Assembly (NCBI GenBank): GCA_036924085.1
Contig: JAVGWX010000018.1
Location: 25,990,563 to 26,054,562, forward strand
Reading direction: 5' to 3'
DNA from: Ariolimax columbianus
Lineage: Eukaryota; Mollusca; Gastropoda; Stylommatophora; Arionidae
DNA: 64,000 nucleotides
Shown piece by piece: positions 52,085 through 62,715 of this stretch. How positions within the stretch are numbered: the first letter of the stretch is position 1; the number at the start of each line of letters is the position of its first letter. The translations under genes were made by a program, and so were the position numbers. Under the pieces are notes generated by a model. It had not been told where the DNA came from. It did no database searches and saw nothing but the letters and a program-made list of their open reading frames with translations.

Positions 52085-52747
52085 TTGGGAGTCACATTTG
52101 ATCGGCGCATGACATGGAAAAGTCAGATCGAGAGAAACCGAATGAGAGAGAGACAAAGAATGGCAATCATGAGGAAACTTGCTGGCACAAGCTGGGGAGC
52201 AGACGAAAGAATACTTAAGAAACTGTACACTGGAAGAGTGAGACCAGTTCTCGAGTATGGCATTGCGGCATGGACAACAGCAGCAAAGGCGAACTTTGAT
52301 AAAATTAATAAACTTCAAAACCAAGCCATGAGAGTTATAACAGGAGGCATGAAGTCAACGCCAATTGTAGAACTTGAAAAGATTACAAATCTGCAATCGA
52401 TGACCGACAAAAGAGACTGCAGAGCCCAGCAGCAAGCAGAGAAACTCAGAAGACTGACAGACCATCCAATGCATCAGAGACTAAATAGATTTGGAAATGG
52501 GAAACTAAAGCGGAGAAACTTTGCAGAAATAGCCAAAGCAAAGATGAGCGAAGCCCCTATGAACACCATAACAACACAAAAGCCCATCCCTACTGTATGC
52601 AAATCCACATGGAAGCAGCATATTATTCCGGAGGTGGTAGAAAATATACCAGGTATTGGAAACAAGAACAGCCAGACTGAACAAGAAAGGAGAGATATAA
52701 CTACACAAGCAAGGACTGGACCCATGCATACACCGACGGTTCTTTAA
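52085..52747 (+). pseudogene. I-b RT thumb to RNase H start
   Basis: LGVTFDRRMTWKSQIERN, LYTGRVRPVLEYGIAAWTTA, LQNQAMRVITGGMKSTPI and AEKLRRLTDHPMHQRLN. The RNase H start (HTYTDGS-type, about 52727) is just out of frame at the end. The 220 codons are otherwise open. Confidence 0.9.
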
Positions 52748-52943
52748 CAAACACAACACAGACTGGAGGGGGAGGGGTATTCCTGAGCCTACCAAATGGT
52801 AGAAAAATAACACTGTCTGCGGCAACTGGAAAATTCTCAAGCAATTTCAGAGCGGAGGCAGAGGCACTGAAGGCTGTAGTAGAAGTAATGTTCACAGGCG
52901 AAAGCAATGAAAGCAGATAGTCCTGTTCACAGATGCCCTGGCC

Positions 52944-53519
52944 GTGGTCACAGCACTAAAAAGCCAGAAAAATACTGAACTTAATGATTTAAGAGCAGTA
53001 CTCTGTCAACTATACAAGCAGTCCGTACTAAAAAGAGTAGTGGTACAGTGGGTTCCATCCCACTGTAATATCCAAGGCAACGAGGAGGCAGACAGACTGG
53101 CAAAAGAAGGTGCAAGACTACCACAACCAGATTCTAGTGTGACCTACGAAGAGTCCAAAAGGCTTATTAGGGACAGATACATGGCCAAATGGGAAACAGA
53201 ACATACTGGCTACACACAAAATTATGCCTATTACCAGTTGAACAGAAGAGAGCAGGTCGTGGTCTTCAGACTCCGCACAGGCCACAACAGACTGAGGTAC
53301 CATCTATTCAATAAACTGAAGATGGGTGGCACTGACGAATGCTCGTGTGGCACAGGGAAAATGACCACTGAACATCTGCTGAAAAATTGCCCGACGTACG
53401 AGGACCAGAGAAAGCACATGTGGCCATCACCGGTGGCAACACTAGACAAGCTCCATGGCAGTGTCGACAGCCTCAGTATGACAGCTGCTTTGTTCGAGCA
53501 AATTCAAGTTGACGTCTGA
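52944..53519 (+). pseudogene. I-b RNase H C-terminus and knuckle
   Basis: VVQWVPSHCNIQGNEEADRL is intact, then RREQVVVFRLRTGHNRLRYH, the knuckle CSCGTGKMTTEHLLKNC with all four ligands, and WPSPVATLDKLHGSVDSL. The native TGA follows QVDV. The first RNase H half (YTDGSL at 52727, FRAEAEAL at about 52848, FTDALAV at 52925) lies upstream in other frames. Confidence 0.92.
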
Positions 53520-53546
53520 CAGCGTACGAAGAAGAAGAAGAAAAAA

Positions 53547-53694
53547 GACTCATGTCCAGGGCCTTCATGTTCTGCTTACACAAATCGTTGAACCTCAACT
53601 TTGGTAGGCCGACCTTTCTCTTGTTATTCGCCAGCCGTTCATATAAAATATCTTTGGCAACGCGAGCATCTTCCATACGATGGAACATGACCAA
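53547..53694 (-). pseudogene. LINE-R C-terminal region
   Basis: FHRMEDARVAKDILYERLAN then KRKVGLPKLRFNDLCKQNMK and ALDMS. The native frame continues at 50021 after the 3.5-kb insert (SLISLENEAAEHSKR on the other side). The open frame below 53547 reads into the inserted LINE's tail and is not native. Confidence 0.85.
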
Positions 53695-53893
53695 GACATC
53701 GCAGTCTTCCCTGCCTAAGGAGAGTGTTCATGCTTTGTAACTCTGTTCCGCCGTGTAATTTCAAGAATGGATGGCATGCGCCTTAGATGGAAGGTGTTAA
53801 GCCTGTGCTCTTGATTTGCACAGGTTGTAAAAGTTTCATCTTTTCACAGGAATGGACTGACGGCATGTGCATTATAAGCCAAAAGCCTGGATT

Positions 53894-54175
53894 TTAATTG
53901 TGAGTTGTTGGCTTTCCTAAAAACGTGATGGGAAATGTAGTATCAGCTTTGCCAATGCGACTGTCTAGAGAGAGCTTGTCGCTGATGAGGGACAGCAGAT
54001 ATTTGAATTGCTGCACAGCTGCTAGTTCATAGTTATCGATGCTAAGAGTTGGAGTGCCATCTACTTCGTGTTTCAAAACATTTGTATGGTTGATATGTAT
54101 TATGAATCTAAAGTCTTTGCCCGCCTGGGAAACTGTGCATGATAATTGCACCATCGTCAGCAAAAAGCAAGTCAA
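53894..54175 (-). pseudogene. LINE-R RT thumb region
   Basis: IDNYELAAVQQFKYLLSLIS then DKLSLDSRIGKADTTF. The usual block is QFKYLGSLIS, with Gly changed to Leu. The motif C region upstream is out of frame (LAFC*RWCN for LLFADDAA). It belongs to the third piece of LINE-R. Confidence 0.85.
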
Positions 54176-54482
54176 TGATGGTGATCTCCCTTGATATTTG
54201 TTTTGACCTTGAGCCCTGCTAGTTTTAACAGCCGACCATCTGACCTAGTAGAAAGACAGATTTCTTCATTTGTGTTAACAAATGCATGTCACAGTAACGA
54301 AACAAAAAATATTTTTAACAGTTTATGGGCCAGAACTCAGCCCTGATTAACACCAATGCGAAGATCAAATGGTTATGATATGATGCCGTCATAGAACGAT
54401 ATTATTTATCGTTGCAGTTTGCTTTGACTGCCTATTTTAGAAAGAATTTTGTAGAGTCGATCCATACTAACCAAATGAAATG

Positions 54483-54841
54483 GGATCAAGATGCTGAGCA
54501 GCGCATAAACTGCAGCCGTCAGCGACCCATAGCTGACTGCTAGCATCAGGGTCAGCGAACCAGAGCTGCCAAGACCTTTCTACACATCCACGCGGTGATC
54601 CTGGATAACAGGCTGCAGCAGGGCAGACTGGCTAGGGAGAAGGGATCGAAGAGGGAGGGCAACCCGGTACTCAAAAATGATTGCTGAAGTCGGATGTGTT
54701 GGACCGAAAGGTGCAAATATCGCAGTCATGCTGTAAATCACGACACAACGCATTCCGTTCTCTGGACTACATTCCGCTACTTGCAAAGCTTTTTTCAGGA
54801 CTTGGTAGCGGGAGATTGATAGCGAACAAAGAAGAAGAAGA
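54483..54841 (+). mobile_element. SINE-A copy 11, in LINE-R motif A
   Basis: AAATG at 54478-54482 and 54842-54846 is the (short) duplication. Removing the insert joins LINE-R codons FIDLAKAF|HLVSMDRL on the minus strand. The tail is GAAGAAGAAG. Confidence 0.9.
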
Positions 54842-55541
54842 AAATGCTTTTGCCAGGTCAATGAAGGGGCTGATTCTGCTCGCATGACCTTTCCTCAAAT
54901 TGCCTACCAGAAAAAGTCATGTAGATCGTTGATCTTCCAGACCTGAATCCATGCCATGACTCCTGATACACACGTTCAGCTAATACGTGTAGTAGTAGTA
55001 AGACTGTCCTGGGGAAGGAACCTACCTCCTACCAGGCGCGTCAGCACTGTTGCGGATTGCTGAAAGGCCTCCTAATTTGGAGGTTAGCTGCGAATAAATA
55101 AGCAGCCGTGGACAAAAACAGGTCGGCATGAATGAAGGCTGTAAGGAGGCAGCCCGTCCACCATGCAAAGACACAACAGGCTAATCACCTGTTTGTCTCT
55201 ATAAACGATTTCAAGTCAAAACATAGAGAAAACCGGACTGATCTCAACGGTGGCGAACAGGCGATAAATAAGGACCACGATTTACGGAACATGGAATGTA
55301 CGAAGTATAAACGGGAAAGAACATGAACTAATAGAGGAGATGAAAAGAGCAAAATTGACAAATTGACAGTCCTGGCACTTACAGAAACAAAGAAAAAGGG
55401 ACAGTGCGTTCTGGACCATGACGGCAACATGTTATACTACAGTGGAGTTCCCATGAGTGAACGAGCCAGGGCAGGGATGGACTGTATAGTGGATAGTAAT
55501 AACAAAGCATTTAAGGATGGAAGTTTACTTCAGAACGACTG

Positions 55542-55889
55542 ATGGTTCTAAGTCTACAAGAGGAGGATAGTCAAATGGATATCGTCACTGTGTATGCACC
55601 AAACGAAGATGAGAGCACTGACATAAAAGATGAATTGTATGAGCTCCTTCAAAGGACCATTGACGATTGCCATAATGAAATACTTCTCATTGGAGACTTC
55701 AACGCAAGAGTTGGAAACGACTATTCTAGATGGGATGGAGTGATCGGTAGGTATGGAGAAGATGTCTTAAATGACAATGGAAAACGACTGCTCAGATTCT
55801 GCAGAGAACAAAACCTTGTCATTACAAATACAAGGTTTCCACACAAGCGTATCCATGCCTACACAAGATGTGAGCCGGCAAGAAATTAA
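55542..55889 (+). pseudogene. RTE-like LINE A endonuclease, copy 2
   Basis: YAPNEDESTDIKDELYELLQ, LIGDFNARVGNDYSRWDGV and FCREQNLVITNTRFPHK match copy 1 almost residue for residue. TAA at 55887-55889 replaces the GAA of copy 1. The SDH block follows at about 55978 in the frame 55914-56264. Confidence 0.92.
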
Positions 55890-55913
55890 AGATCCATAAT
55901 TGACTATGCAATA

Positions 55914-56264
55914 GTGAGGAAAACTGATTTCAAGTATGTGAAGGATGCTAGAGTGTTCAGAGGACCAGAGATAGGAAGCGACCACTACCTAGTTAAAATA
56001 AAGAGAGAAATTGAAAAGCACTATCCAGCCAGGCAACACCCATCAGCCATCATGAAACATAACACACGAGGAGAAAATAAAATTAAGGCTTACAAACTAC
56101 TCAAAGAGGCTGCAGCAGAGGCATGCGGTCAAACCAAAGATGGGTGGAAGAGAAAGAGTACACCATGGTGGACAGAAGAACTGAAAACAATAATACGAGA
56201 AAAGAAAAAGGCATGGAAGCAATACCTAGGGGCTAGGAATACAGAAGAAAACAAACAAATATAA
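55914..56264 (+). pseudogene. RTE-like LINE A endonuclease end and linker, copy 2
   Basis: Carries IGSDHYLVKIKREIEK, NTRGENKIKAYKLLKEAAAE and TPWWTEELKTIIREKKKAW. Arg stands where copy 1 has a stop. The join YKLLKEA marks the missing roughly 114 bases. A frameshift at 56255 ends the frame. Confidence 0.9.
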
Positions 56265-56515
56265 AGAATTTGTGAATTTTAGAACAGAAGCAAAGAAGAC
56301 TGTGCTCAAGGCCAAACAGAAATCCTGGGAAGAATTTGGAGAGAAACTGGAAAATAATGCTGGAGAAAACCAGAAACTGTTCTACAAGACCTTAAAGAAT
56401 ATGAGGAAGGAAAAGGAATGCCCCCTGAAATTTGTTAAAGATAAACAAGGTGCGCTGTTGACTGCCCCAGAAGGTAATGAACAGATAGAAAGAATATTTC
56501 TCAGATCTCTTTGGA

Positions 56516-57167
56516 GTGGAGGAAAACCAAGCTCTGGAAGTAACAGTCACAATTCAAGAAGAGGGAGCCATGGAGAGAAACGATAATATCACAATGGAAG
56601 AACTAAAGGCAGCATTGGAGAAAATTAAGATTGGTAAAGCAGCAGGACATGATGGTATAACACCAGAAATGGTTAAATACATGGGAACAGCAGGAGAGAT
56701 GCTATTCATGAAGATTCTCAATGCAGCTTGGCGCCACAAGAAGATACCAAGAGACTGGGAGGTTGCAATAATAATACCAATATTTAAAAAGGGCGACAAT
56801 CGACAATGTGAAAATCACAGAGAAATTTCCGTTCTCAGTGTCCCCGGGAAAGTCTACTCTAGGATTCTAGAACGGCGATTAAGAGGTCTGGCAGAGCCAA
56901 ATATGGATGCAACTCAATGTGGGTTTAGGGCAAACAGAAGTACTCAAGACCTTATCTTTACACTCAGACAGCTAAGTGAAAAGGCTCTTGAATATGATAA
57001 AGAGATGCATCTCTGCTTTTTGGATTTGGAGAAAGCACTTGATAAAGTTCCTTGGGACAAACTCTGGGAATGCCTGACAAGGAGGAACATCCCAGGACCC
57101 CTGATCTCTGCCATACAGAGTTTCTATAAAACATGCAGAAATTATGTGCGGACATCAAATCAAAAGT
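56516..57167 (+). pseudogene. RTE-like LINE A RT, N-terminal half, copy 2
   Basis: GKAAGHDGITPEMVKYMG, QCGFRANRSTQDLIFTLRQL and LDLEKALDKVPWDKLWECL. Motif A reads EKALDK where copy 1 has DKAFDK. Native sequence ends at 57167; the frame beyond, to 57277, is inserted LINE. Confidence 0.9.
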
Positions 57168-57932
57168 TCTGCAGAAGGGGCAGGCCGAAACGGGGGAGGA
57201 GGCATATTCATAAGACACAAAAGAGGAAATATAACAGAAGAGGCCCTCCCAACAGGAAAGTTGTCCACAATCCTTAGAGCAGAATCGATGGCTCTCCTGC
57301 GAGTACTGAATATACTTCAAACAGAAAGGCAACCTCCAACAAAAATAGCTGTATTCACAGACTGCAGAGAACTATTAGAGACAATACAAAAAACAAATAA
57401 CGAACCACTGTTATCAGAGATCAGAGCAGAACTGGGAAAAATCCAGAGATCCTCAACAATAGCGCTCCAGTGGATAGTCTCCCATTGCGGAATCACGGGA
57501 AACGAGAGAGCTGATGCTCTGGCAAAAGATGGCAGCAAAAAGGCACAATTTAATCATCGAGTACCATACAGAGAAATCAAGAACATCATCAGAAATCAGT
57601 ATATACACCAATGGAGAGAAGACAGAAACATAAGCAGTACGCCAGACCAGATTCACCAACTCAAAAGAAATCAACAAATTACCTTATTTCGCCTGAGAAC
57701 TGGACACTGCAGACTACTAGAACATCTTCACCGACTGAAGATCTCACACACCGATGAGTGCCCATGTGGAACAGGATGCCAGAACCCTGAGCATATTCTA
57801 CAGGAATACCCAATCCATAGGGAAATGAGATGCCAAACCTGGCCAGAGGGTGCGGAGCTGAGACAAAAGCTGTGGGGCAGCCGCTCTGACTACAGACTTC
57901 ATCATGGCGACTGGCCTGCAGATATAGCATGA
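57168..57932 (+). pseudogene. I-c RNase H and knuckle (open)
   Basis: GGGIFIRHKRGN begins the RNase H fold just after where YTDGS should be, so the first Asp is missing. LRAESMALLRVL (Glu) and VFTDCRELLETI (Asp) are present, then LQWIVSHCGITGNERADALA. The knuckle reads CPCGTGCQNPEHILQEYP: the last Cys is Tyr. About 250 codons are open with no internal stop; the drawn start at 57144 is host DNA. Confidence 0.9.
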
Positions 57933-57961
57933 CCAGAAGATCCTGAACGCAAAGAAGAAGA
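57168..57961 (+). mobile_element. I-group LINE (family I-c) fragment nested in RTE copy 2
   Basis: Exact 11-bp duplications AAATCAAAAGT (57157-57167, 57962-57972). A 794-bp 5'-truncated insert with RNase H and knuckle, ending GCAAAGAAGAAG. Copy 1 has the uninterrupted sequence at 6016-6030. This is the youngest layer of the 49.9-59.1 kb nest. Confidence 0.95.
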
Positions 57962-58042
57962 AATCAAAAGTCAGGAGAGTTCAAGACAACTAGTGAAGTA
58001 AGACAGGGGGACATTCTATCGCTGTACCTTTTTATACTCCTC

Positions 58043-58822
58043 ATGGATGAAGTCATCAAAGCCTGCAAGGAACGGACAAAAAAGTATGAAGTAGGGTACT
58101 GGAAGATGAGACCAAGTTACATATTTGAACTAGAATTTGCAGATGATGTGGCCCTGATCAAGAAATCCGAAGCACATCTCCAGATCAACTTGCAGGTCTG
58201 GGAAGAAGAGTTGAAGAAGAGAAGAATGCACATCAGCAACTCCAAAACAAAAACCATGGTGATCGCCAGAGATAAAAAGAGACATCAGATAACCCTGGGA
58301 ACACGAGCACTGGAGCAGGTCAGCAACTTTAAATATCTAGGAGTGGTAATGGACAGCAGGGGAGGAATCAAAGAGGAGTTAACTGCGCGAAGGGCAGCAG
58401 CAGGTAGGCTTTTCCATGCAATAAACAGAGGTTTCCTCAGTAAAAGAGAAATAAGCAGGAAAACAAAGATGGATGTATACTGCTCGACCTATGTGCCTGT
58501 CCTGACATATGGATGTGAGTCATGGGCAATGACTACAGCCCAAGAAAGGCAATTACAAACTTCAGAAATGAGGTACCTAAGAAATGCGGTTCAAGTGACG
58601 AAAAGGGACAAAATCCGTAACCAGACAATACGTAGCAATCTTGAAGTTCAACCCCTGCAGACACGAGTGGAGCAGTCCCAACTACAGTGGTTTGGCCATG
58701 TCTGTAGAATGGAAGAAGATTGGATACCAAAGCGGTCATGGGAGATAAAATGTCAAGGACGCAGACTCCCTAGGACGTCCCAAAGTACGTTAGGAAGACA
58801 ACATTCGACAGTCCCTAAGTGA
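58043..58822 (+). pseudogene. RTE-like LINE A RT, C-terminal half, copy 2
   Basis: LEFADDVALIKKSEAHLQIN (motif C), FKYLGVVMDSRGGIKEELTA, TYGCESWAMTTAQERQLQTS and QLQWFGHVCRMEEDWIPKRS. A frame change in GRRLPRTSQ (copy 1 GRRPRGRPK) removes the last block. Motif B precedes at about 57996 in another frame. Confidence 0.92.
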
Positions 58823-59151
58823 TATAGGGCTGGATTAGAAAGAGACCAGGAAAAAGACGGCGGATAGAGCAGTGTGGCGTTCTCTTTGGCAAAACCTCTA
58901 CACCTCACGGTAGAAGAGGAGCGACTAAGTAAGTAGTAAAACTGTTCTGGTGAAGACTGCGTGCAATACTGAGCAGAGTGAGACCTCGATAGTTATTACT
59001 GTATCTTCTTTGAACTTTGTTTTTGTATAATGTTACAATATGTGCATTCATATTTGGAGGCATAATGGTCTCTTTTCAGCACTGGCATAATATCATATGC
59101 ATCGGTTGTAAAAGTACATCTTTACAGCTTGTGTTCAAATATATATATACA

Positions 59152-59654
59152 CAGGGCGTGACAAATTTTAGGGTGGCTTACCAGTCAGTCAAAAATTTCA
59201 CCAGTCAGTATGGTCGGACTACAGTCATGCAATTTATGTTAACAAATTTAAACTAGGCACTAATTCACTTTCAATTTTACATAACAATGCGTACCAAACC
59301 AAAATGTATTGTAATACTTACACACTATTAGTCTTATTTCTTCTTAAGAAAAAATGCACTACTGTCAGAGGCATGGTGTGTGTGTTTTTGAACATTCTTG
59401 GTAGTTTTAGCCCTGTAGTACCATTTATCGATGGCTTTGGTAGGTTTAAATTGTAACAGTGGAAGTCCATTTAGATTCACCATCATAAACAAGCTTATGT
59501 ACAATCTATTTAAAACCGTAATATCATTAATAATTGTGCGAGAGTCGTTATGAAGTAACGAATAAAAACTTAATTAACGAATAAAAACTGATTTTTTTTA
59601 CTTGTCAGGCAAACATTTTTATTCGTCACGGACAAGCGCTTTTGTTAAGCCCTG
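59152..59654. mobile_element. hAT-like MITE (503 bp)
   Basis: Ends CAGGGCGTGACAAA and, reversed, CAGGGCTTAACAAA: 12 of 14 equal. Adjacent 8-mers TATATACA and TATATTTA agree at 6 of 8. CAGGG ends with 8-bp duplications are hAT traits. No transposase frame. Superfamily is inference. Confidence 0.6.
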
Positions 59655-59689
59655 TATATTTACATATATATATGTTTGCTGCCTGTAGC

Positions 59690-60055
59690 TAACTTGTGTT
59701 TCCTAATTAGAGGGAGTCGGCCCATCGCTATGGCTGTCTTTCCATGGTAGTTTTCTGTCTCATCGGCACCAGACTGCTGCCTCTGTGCTCCAACGGTCAT
59801 CAGTTCTGCCAAACAGGCGACCAGTCCAGAGATGTTCACTTTATTTGCGTGGCAGTTTCCAGAGAATATTTCAATCCCTTCCGAGATTGAGACTCCGTTT
59901 TTTCTTTCCGTCTTTGCCTTTGCAGCTTTCTTTACTTCTTTTCTGTATCTGGCAGAGGTTGTCGTGAAGGCTCTCTGTGCTTTGTTCTACCTCTGCTTTT
60001 ACTCTGATGGAGCTGAGTTCATCTTCTAGCCTTTGCACCTGTTTTGTCTAGTATG
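59690..60055 (-). pseudogene. Possible LINE ORF fragment of unknown kind
   Basis: The minus strand gives RYRKEVKKAAKAKTERKNGV, then about 60 open residues including NISGLVACLAELM and YHGKTAIAMGRL. A Lys/Glu-rich upstream frame has a coiled-coil look (QRLEDELSSIRVKAEVEQS). I recognise no domain. It lies 5' of LINE-R on the same strand and could be part of it. Confidence 0.3.
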
Positions 60056-60085
60056 TAATTTCTCCTTAGTATAGATTCTTTTGCG

Positions 60086-60440
60086 GGATCAAGATGCTGA
60101 GCAGTGCATGAGTTGTTGAGGTCAGCGAACCAAGGCTGACTGCTAGCGTCAGGTCCAGCAACCCAGAGATGCCAAGACCCTTCTTCACCTCCAGGTGGTG
60201 ATCTCGGATAGTAGACTGCAACAGGGTTGGCTATCTAAGGAGAAAGGATTGAAAAGGAAAGACTAACCCAGTACCCAAAAAAAGCCGTGCTGAAGGCGGA
60301 TGTATTGGACCAAAAGGTGCAACTATCGCAATCAAGATGTAAACATTTCGTTCTCCGGACTACATTCTGCTACTTACAAAGCCCTTTTCAGAGATTGGAA
60401 ACCCGGAGTTTGAGAACAAAGGAAAAGAAAAAGAAATATA
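60086..60440 (+). mobile_element. SINE-A copy 12, diverged
   Basis: GGGATCAAGATGCTGAGCAG start and a GAGAACAAAGGAAAAG end. Substitutions throughout make it one of the oldest copies. A TA run follows at 60437. Confidence 0.85.
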
Positions 60441-60465
60441 TATATATATATATAGTAGTTGCCTC

Positions 60466-60640
60466 CTAGTCGTCTTGTCCTTGACTTGCCACTGGGGTTG
60501 GACGGATCGAGACGAGAGAGTGAGGATAAAAAGTAGCGCAGTTAATCTTTACTAAAAATAGCGCTAGCAAAATTAATTATGCCATCATCGTCTACGATGG
60601 ATGGCGGTCTTTGCCTTTTATAAATATATATATAAATGTG
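60466..60640 (+). mobile_element. SINE-D copy 4, 3' portion
   Basis: CGTCTTGTCCTTGACTTGCC then the GAGACGAGAGAGTGAGGATA core and the 3' part to TTTGCCTTTTATAAAT. It matches 36793-36930 in reverse. The tRNA head is missing. Confidence 0.85.
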
Positions 60641-60700
60641 CCCCTGTAGAAGTACAGGTCGACTAAGGACTATATATATATATATATATACATACATTAT
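60641..60700 (+). mobile_element. SINE-E tail copy and TA run
   Basis: CCCCTGTAGAAGTACAGGTC then GACTAAGGACTATATATA matches the end at 42275-42352. Confidence 0.5.
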
Positions 60701-61135
60701 CGTTCATTTAGTAGTAATTATGTCTAGACTTTTTAAGACAGGCTTACTCAATTTTTTGACACCTTCAACATTTAGCACAGATACAGCACACAACAGTTAA
60801 TTAGAACAAATAAATTTTACAGTCACGTGTTTCCTAAACCGCAAGTTCATTATTAAAGAAGGCTAAAGAAATAATAACATGCAAGTTGTATACACGCAGA
60901 ACTGAGATGCAAGTCCAGCCAGGCACAACGTACTCACAAGGACGTGTCGTCGGGGTCAGACCTAATATACTGGCCAAGACCACTATCACTCTTCCATGCA
61001 GCAATGCCTGGAAACAAACCATTTACAGAGCAAACTGATTAACAGATGTAAATTGACGTGATCCCTGTAGTAGTGAGCGTCATGCAGATAAAGCCAAGCA
61101 TAGTACAACGTGGATGCGCATAGTTATTTTTAGAT

Positions 61136-61213
61136 CAAATGAATGTAAATGAGACGTTGTATACAGACTGCAGAATCTTCTAAACCAGTATAAATTAACA
61201 CGGTTAAGTTAAC
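61136..61213 (+). mobile_element. CR1 3' UTR fragment
   Basis: TGTATACAGACTGCAGAATC, TTCTAAACCAGTATAAATTA and GGTTAAGTTAA are the CR1 3' end as at 22620-22675. Only about 80 bases remain. Confidence 0.8.
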
Positions 61214-61285
61214 AGCCTGTGGAACCCTTGTCAACCGGTATCAGCATGCTCGAGATGTGAGGAAAGCTACCGCAACCGGCCACTT

Positions 61286-61860
61286 AACATGATAAAAAGA
61301 AATATTAAACATAGGAGCAAGGAAGTGATAGTCAAACTGTATAAAGCTTAAGTTAGACCTAGATTGGAGTACTGTGTACAGGTGTGGAGTCCTTATCATA
61401 TGCTGGAAAGGATACAAAAAAGAGCGACAAAGATGATAGTGGGATTCCAGAATTACAGTTATGAGGAAAGACTCAGAAAAACTGGCCTAGTGTCTAGAAG
61501 AGAGAAGAATTCGTGGTGACCTAATACAGGTTTATAAGATGATCAGAGGAATCGATAAATTAGACTATAACAAGTTTTTTAAAATACAGCCACCCACAAT
61601 AACAAGAGGGCATAGCTACAAGCTGACTAAAGAGAGGTCCAGATTAGATATTAGGAAATATATTTTTAGTCAGAGAGTGGTGACTGCTTGGAATGCATTG
61701 CCAGGGGAGGTAGTGGAGGCAGTGACAGTTAATGCATTTAAGAATAAATTGGATGCGCATAGCTTTTAGAGCAAGTTAATGTAAATGTAACTGGTTGTAT
61801 ACAGACTCTACAGGGTCTTCTAAACCAGTATAAAGACGTTAAGTTAAGTTAAAGCAGGTT
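61286..61860 (+). mobile_element. CR1-type LINE 3' end
   Basis: From MIKRNIKHRSKEVIV-type codons through VRPRLEYCVQVWSPY to AHSF and the CCAGTATAAAGACGTTAAG tail. A 12-bp or similar loss and frameshifts near 61345 and 61490 break the frame. Very close to the copy at 22110-22676. Confidence 0.92.
61539..61769 (+). pseudogene. CR1 C-terminal fragment
   Basis: MIRGIDKLDYNKFFKIQPPT, RLDIRKYIFSQRVVTAWNAL and the native stop after LDAHSF. 76 open codons, parallel to the end of 22137-22598. No catalytic residue. Confidence 0.9.
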
Positions 61861-62329
61861 CACAAAACAGTAAAGTTACTCATCGTGGTCATTCAACAAC
61901 AACAACACTGCACCACAAACATGCACACAGTTGAACATATTAACAGTGTCAGTGTGCTAATCTATGACTTTGGTCCATACGAACCACCTGCGGCAATCGG
62001 TTTGTTGACATTTTGTTTGATGGAGTGACATATTATTTCAAGATAAGATTAGAAAGTAATCACTATTGAACAAAAGGATTACAGCAGGTTATCTTGCCTA
62101 ATGGTCGATATTGTTAAGCTTTCATTTTCAGTAATTTAGTTCACCGTTTTTGCTTGTTGATATATTTACCTCCTGAAGATCCAGTCTACGTCGGGGTACC
62201 AGGAGGTGGAAACAAAACGAAGTAAGGGATCACCCCGAAAAGTTACTTGCAAATGGGGCATTCACATCGTTTTGATTAGCCTAGCAGGCTGACAAGCAGT
62301 ATACCATTGGTCATCATTATCAACTGAAT
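61861..62329. other. Non-coding stretch
   Basis: No gene or repeat recognised. Confidence 0.5.
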
Positions 62330-62715
62330 GATAGTTTTAAGACTGGTTGTAAGATAGTCTTAGCATGTCTCTCCATTTGATACTATCCTATGGTTGATCA
62401 GTTCTCAGACTGGTTGTAAGGTTGTCTGAGCATGTCTCTCCATTTGATACTATTCTTTGGTTGATCAGTTCTCAGACTGGTTGTAAGGTTGTCTGAGCAT
62501 GTCTCTCCATTTGATACTATCCTATGGTTGATCAGTTCTCAGACTGGTTGTAAGGTTGTCTGAGCATGTCTCTTCATTTGATACTATCCTATGGTTGATC
62601 AGTTCTCAGACTGGTTGTAAGGTTGTCTGAGCATGTCTCTTCATTTGATACTATCCTATGGTTGATCAGTTCTCAGACTGGTTGTAAGGTTGCCTGAGCA
62701 TATATCTCAATTTGA
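62330..62715. repeat. 67-bp minisatellite, about 5.5 copies
   Basis: AGTTCTCAGACTGGTTGTAA then GGTTGTCTGAGCATGTCTCT repeats every 67 bases; low divergence. Confidence 0.95.

Larger units (their letters stand above)
50022..53546 (+). mobile_element. I-group LINE (family I-b), 3,525 bp, in LINE-R
   Basis: Exact 12-bp duplications AGACTCATGTCC (50010-50021, 53547-53558). Domain order: endonuclease (5'-truncated), RT, RNase H, CCHC-like knuckle, then GAAGAAGAAG tail. It is the most complete I-b copy here. Frameshifts at about 50910, 51110, 51815, 51910 and 52917 break it. Confidence 0.93.
55008..58931 (+). mobile_element. RTE-like LINE A, copy 2, in LINE-R
   Basis: Flanks AGTAGTAAGACTGT (54994-55007) and AGTAGTAAAACTGT (58932-58945) differ at one base. 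It is collinear with copy 1 except for a roughly 114-bp deletion near 56100, an 8-bp tandem duplication near 55358, small frameshifts, and a 794-bp LINE insert at 57168-57961. The native end (RSLWQNLYTSR then TAG at 58911) is kept. Confidence 0.93.
49856..59150 (-). mobile_element. LINE-R host element, split by three later insertions
   Basis: About 1.5 kb of minus-strand LINE remains in four pieces. 59150-58932 has AHIVTLYKNKGSK. 55007-54842 has HGFRSGRST and FIDLAKAF. 54482-53547 has HLVSMDRLYKIL, TRSDGRLLKLAGLK, NYELAAVQQFKYL and KDILYERLANN. 50021-49856 has a Lys/Arg-rich end. The pieces rejoin in order across RTE copy 2, a SINE-A and an I-group LINE, each with target duplications. Catalytic motif C has decayed. 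Clade not assigned. Confidence 0.88.
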
